Of a stretch of 64,000 nucleotides of DNA, positions 63,101-64,000 are shown piece after piece (the first letter of the stretch is position 1; every line of letters starts with the position of its first letter). Source of the stretch: Nocardia goodfellowii. GTDB taxonomy: Bacteria > Actinomycetota > Actinomycetes > Mycobacteriales > Mycobacteriaceae. Location: the NCBI RefSeq assembly GCF_017875645.1, contig NZ_JAGGMR010000001.1, forward strand, positions 4,774,001-4,838,000. The letters are read 5' to 3'. Made by a program: the position numbers and the translations under genes. The notes beneath the pieces were generated by a model. It made no database searches and was not told where the DNA came from. It saw nothing but the letters and a program-made list of their open reading frames with translations.

Positions 63101-64000
63101 AGCAATGGCGCCGTTTGGGCGCCGCGGACGAACCCTGGATCAACTATGTGGTGCCGGCCGACGCCGACCGCGTTCGGGCGGCCATCGCGGACGAGCCCGC
63201 AGCACACCTCACGGTGATCAATGCGCCCGGCTCGTGTGTAATCGGCGGCGCCCCCTCGGCCTGCGCCCGAGTGTTCGACCGGCTGGGAGTCGTCGACACC
63301 GCGATCGCCGTCGATTACGACTTCGCCGCACATACCCACCTCGTACAGCCGGTGCGCGGCGAGTGGCGACGACTGCACCATTGGCCGATGAACGCGGTGC
63401 CCGGCATTCGCTTCTACAGCGCCACGCTCAGCGAGCCCTACGCTCCCACTCCGCATTCCGCTGCCGAAGCATTGACCCGAATGGCTTTGCGCACCATCGA
63501 CTTTCCCGCCATGGTCGAGCAAGCCTGGTCGGACGGCGTCAGAATCTTCATCGAACAGGGACCCGGGAGCACCTGCACCGGCTGGATCTCGCGGATCCTC
63601 GGCGACCGCGAACACCTTGCCGTAGCCGTCGACGGCAATCATCGCAACAGCGTGACGTCTCTGCTCCGGGCCGTTGCGCAACTTTTCGTTGCGGGCTTAC
63701 CGATGAACATATCCAGGCTTTTCGACCGGCTGGGTGTCAGTGGTGAACCCATTCCCGGTGAGAACCGTCGTACGCTCCGCTTTCCCGCCCATCCTGCGCC
63801 AGTCCACCTCGGTGAACTTCACTCGACGCCTAGGGGTGCCGCACCGGTCGCTTCCTCGCCGATGACCGACCGTCCCGGCACCCACGAAGGTCTCGGACCG
63901 ACGAACCTGCCCGGTCCGAAATACAACCGGGCAGAGCTCGAGCGGCTCGCCGGCGGCTCGATCGCCACCGTTTTCGGCGCGGCCTTCGCCGAGCAGGATC
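60163..64000 (+). CDS. PUFA-synthase-type subunit, KS-CLF-AT-DH, 3' end outside the window
   Basis: An open frame of at least 1279 codons from the GTG at 60163 (ribosome site AGAGGTGAC) to the window edge. The first ketosynthase has Cys188 (DAACASSL), ECHATGT and KANLGHS. A second KS-like domain, residues about 445-760, has Glu where Cys should be (FAEESSGLIA) and is a chain-length factor. An acyltransferase-like domain follows (about 845-1190), with the nucleophile in GYSSGE (Ser938) instead of GHSxGE and the late IFIEQGPGSTCTGW. The final residues, YNRAELERLAGG and FGAAFAEQD, are the usual start of a FabA-like dehydratase. The layout combines PfaC with the PfaB acyltransferase in one chain. 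Confidence 0.88.
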   Translation, partial: MPFPPIAIVGTGCVLPGAMDPDELWRNISAGRVSIGAPPPGRGTADPGLLLPGPLSNGASGRHCLGGYIDGFDSIFDPLGFRIEGDRISGLDPLVRWGMHCGREALRQAGRWDPPPTRTGLILGNLGFPSRGFGRFAEHHWRTGAEGYAGPDHGGPDPRNRFPLGLTAHLIADALGLDLGAFALDAACASSLYAVKLAADRLHDGSADLMLAAAVNGVDELFLQAGFRALNALSPTGRSRPFHRDADGLVPAEGAACVALMRLEDAAKSAAPVLGVIRGIGLSNDGRNEGFLVPAQHGQELAMRRAYRSASLRPSTISLVECHATGTPVGDAVEVRSLAEIFTEVGHDLPIGSIKANLGHSLTVAGMAGLLKVLAAIGSETLPATVDAEPAIADLSGTPLRLLTENMPWTGRRRAAVSTFGFGGNNAHLIVEAYDARLIRAPRRLPPPPIPEAVAIVAMGARVGTGTSVRDLAEAVLCGKVDHGPSRAVDVDLEGLRFPPKDLRETLPQQVMMMEAAREAVASRQLPADRTMVLIGMGIDAEIARYCARARLTAAGDSARDSIGGPLTPAGGVGCMANITANRLNWLLNLTAPGFAVFAEESSGLIALSLGSRAVACGEVDYALVGAVDLSCEPIHRQALRELGRGDDPGDAAVALLLRRHSDAIADGDEVIALLDPEDHPSAQAVPGLRIGEHRGSDDSTPAAFDPADLFGNAHAAQAMVYVAVAALALRHRTVPTAGALADPLLGEPRAVVDIHPLGARPTAVTLRSAAPAPGLRPVPRLRLYSGQNRRDIAAAVASDRESGDGPARLALVDDGTQSWTALRDATIRWASGTGPRPPGSAFRDGPLTGEVAFVYPNGAAAYPKMGHHLMLALPDLIDALRRKCGSIEQTLGWAYADPPVPRHGLDQNCAASLLATLHTTIIRDILEISPAAALGYSSGESSALVALDVWRDIPGFVSRLYESNLFTREVSGEQRMIREQWRRLGAADEPWINYVVPADADRVRAAIADEPAAHLTVINAPGSCVIGGAPSACARVFDRLGVVDTAIAVDYDFAAHTHLVQPVRGEWRRLHHWPMNAVPGIRFYSATLSEPYAPTPHSAAEALTRMALRTIDFPAMVEQAWSDGVRIFIEQGPGSTCTGWISRILGDREHLAVAVDGNHRNSVTSLLRAVAQLFVAGLPMNISRLFDRLGVSGEPIPGENRRTLRFPAHPAPVHLGELHSTPRGAAPVASSPMTDRPGTHEGLGPTNLPGPKYNRAELERLAGGSIATVFGAAFAEQD

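Noticed and set aside
1..64000. tRNA genes, CRISPR arrays, insertion sequences, attachment sites
   Set aside because: No cloverleaf with a tRNA T-loop, no regular spaced repeats, no transposase-like protein and no flanking inverted repeats were recognised by reading.

Overview
The window is high-GC DNA from an actinobacterium. Codon use is strongly G/C at third positions, GTG starts are frequent, and many genes overlap by 4 nt (ATGA/GTGA). Gene content suggests a Nocardia-like or other mycolata genome: a wax-ester synthase/DGAT, fatty-acyl-AMP ligases, many P450s, and an adjacent DUF6230/DUF6114 pair. The genus is an inference. Nearly the whole window reads as one very large lipid and terpenoid secondary-metabolism island. 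No tRNA, rRNA, CRISPR array or insertion sequence was seen.

Layout. 1-738: 3' part of an alpha/beta hydrolase. 739-1548: degraded DNA with a RidA-like remnant. 1549-6959: cassette A, made of a FAAL-type acyl-AMP ligase, a free acyl carrier protein, a P450, a thiolase lacking one catalytic cysteine, and a hydrolase. 7051-8298: a small gene graveyard (PKS ACP fragment, frameshifted exported protein, carboxymuconolactone-decarboxylase fragment). 8549-11441 (minus): XRE regulator, DUF6230, DUF6114, nitroreductase. 12140-19641: polyprenyl diphosphate synthase followed by a complete mevalonate pathway (MK, MVD, PMK, type 2 IDI, HMGR, HMGS) in the order known from Streptomyces CL190. 19678-23789: cassette B, a second FAAL-ACP-P450 set plus a KAS III-like protein whose nucleophile is Ser. 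23826-25836 (minus): ABC1/UbiB kinase-like protein and a very basic small protein. 26084-28533: class II and class I diterpene cyclases. 28702-34702: acetoacetate-decarboxylase-like protein, phytoene desaturase, phytoene synthase, fused lycopene cyclase, carotenoid cleavage oxygenase and an unknown protein. 34734-40536 (minus): CocE-type hydrolase, AurF-like diiron oxygenase, ferredoxin-fused NADP reductase, WS/DGAT. 41136-45699: amidohydrolase, histidine decarboxylase (minus), a second class I terpene synthase, a LuxR-type regulator. 45715-52397 (minus): alpha/beta hydrolase, PHA-synthase-like protein, two acyl-CoA dehydrogenases, GMC oxidoreductase. 52491-64000: PUFA-synthase-type polyketide system (PfaD-like ER, KS-AT-ACP, KR-DH, and a KS-CLF-AT-dehydratase subunit that runs off the window).

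Working together. The mevalonate operon would supply IPP/DMAPP and the prenyl synthase GGPP. GGPP can feed the diterpene cyclase pair and the carotenoid set, which with the cleavage oxygenase could make a retinal-type apocarotenoid. The PUFA-type synthase and the two FAAL-ACP-P450 cassettes would supply polyketide or oxidised fatty acyl chains. The Ser-type KAS III, WS/DGAT and PHA-synthase-like proteins are candidate acyl transferases joining the two halves. That final coupling is inference; the individual enzyme assignments rest on motifs seen in the sequence.
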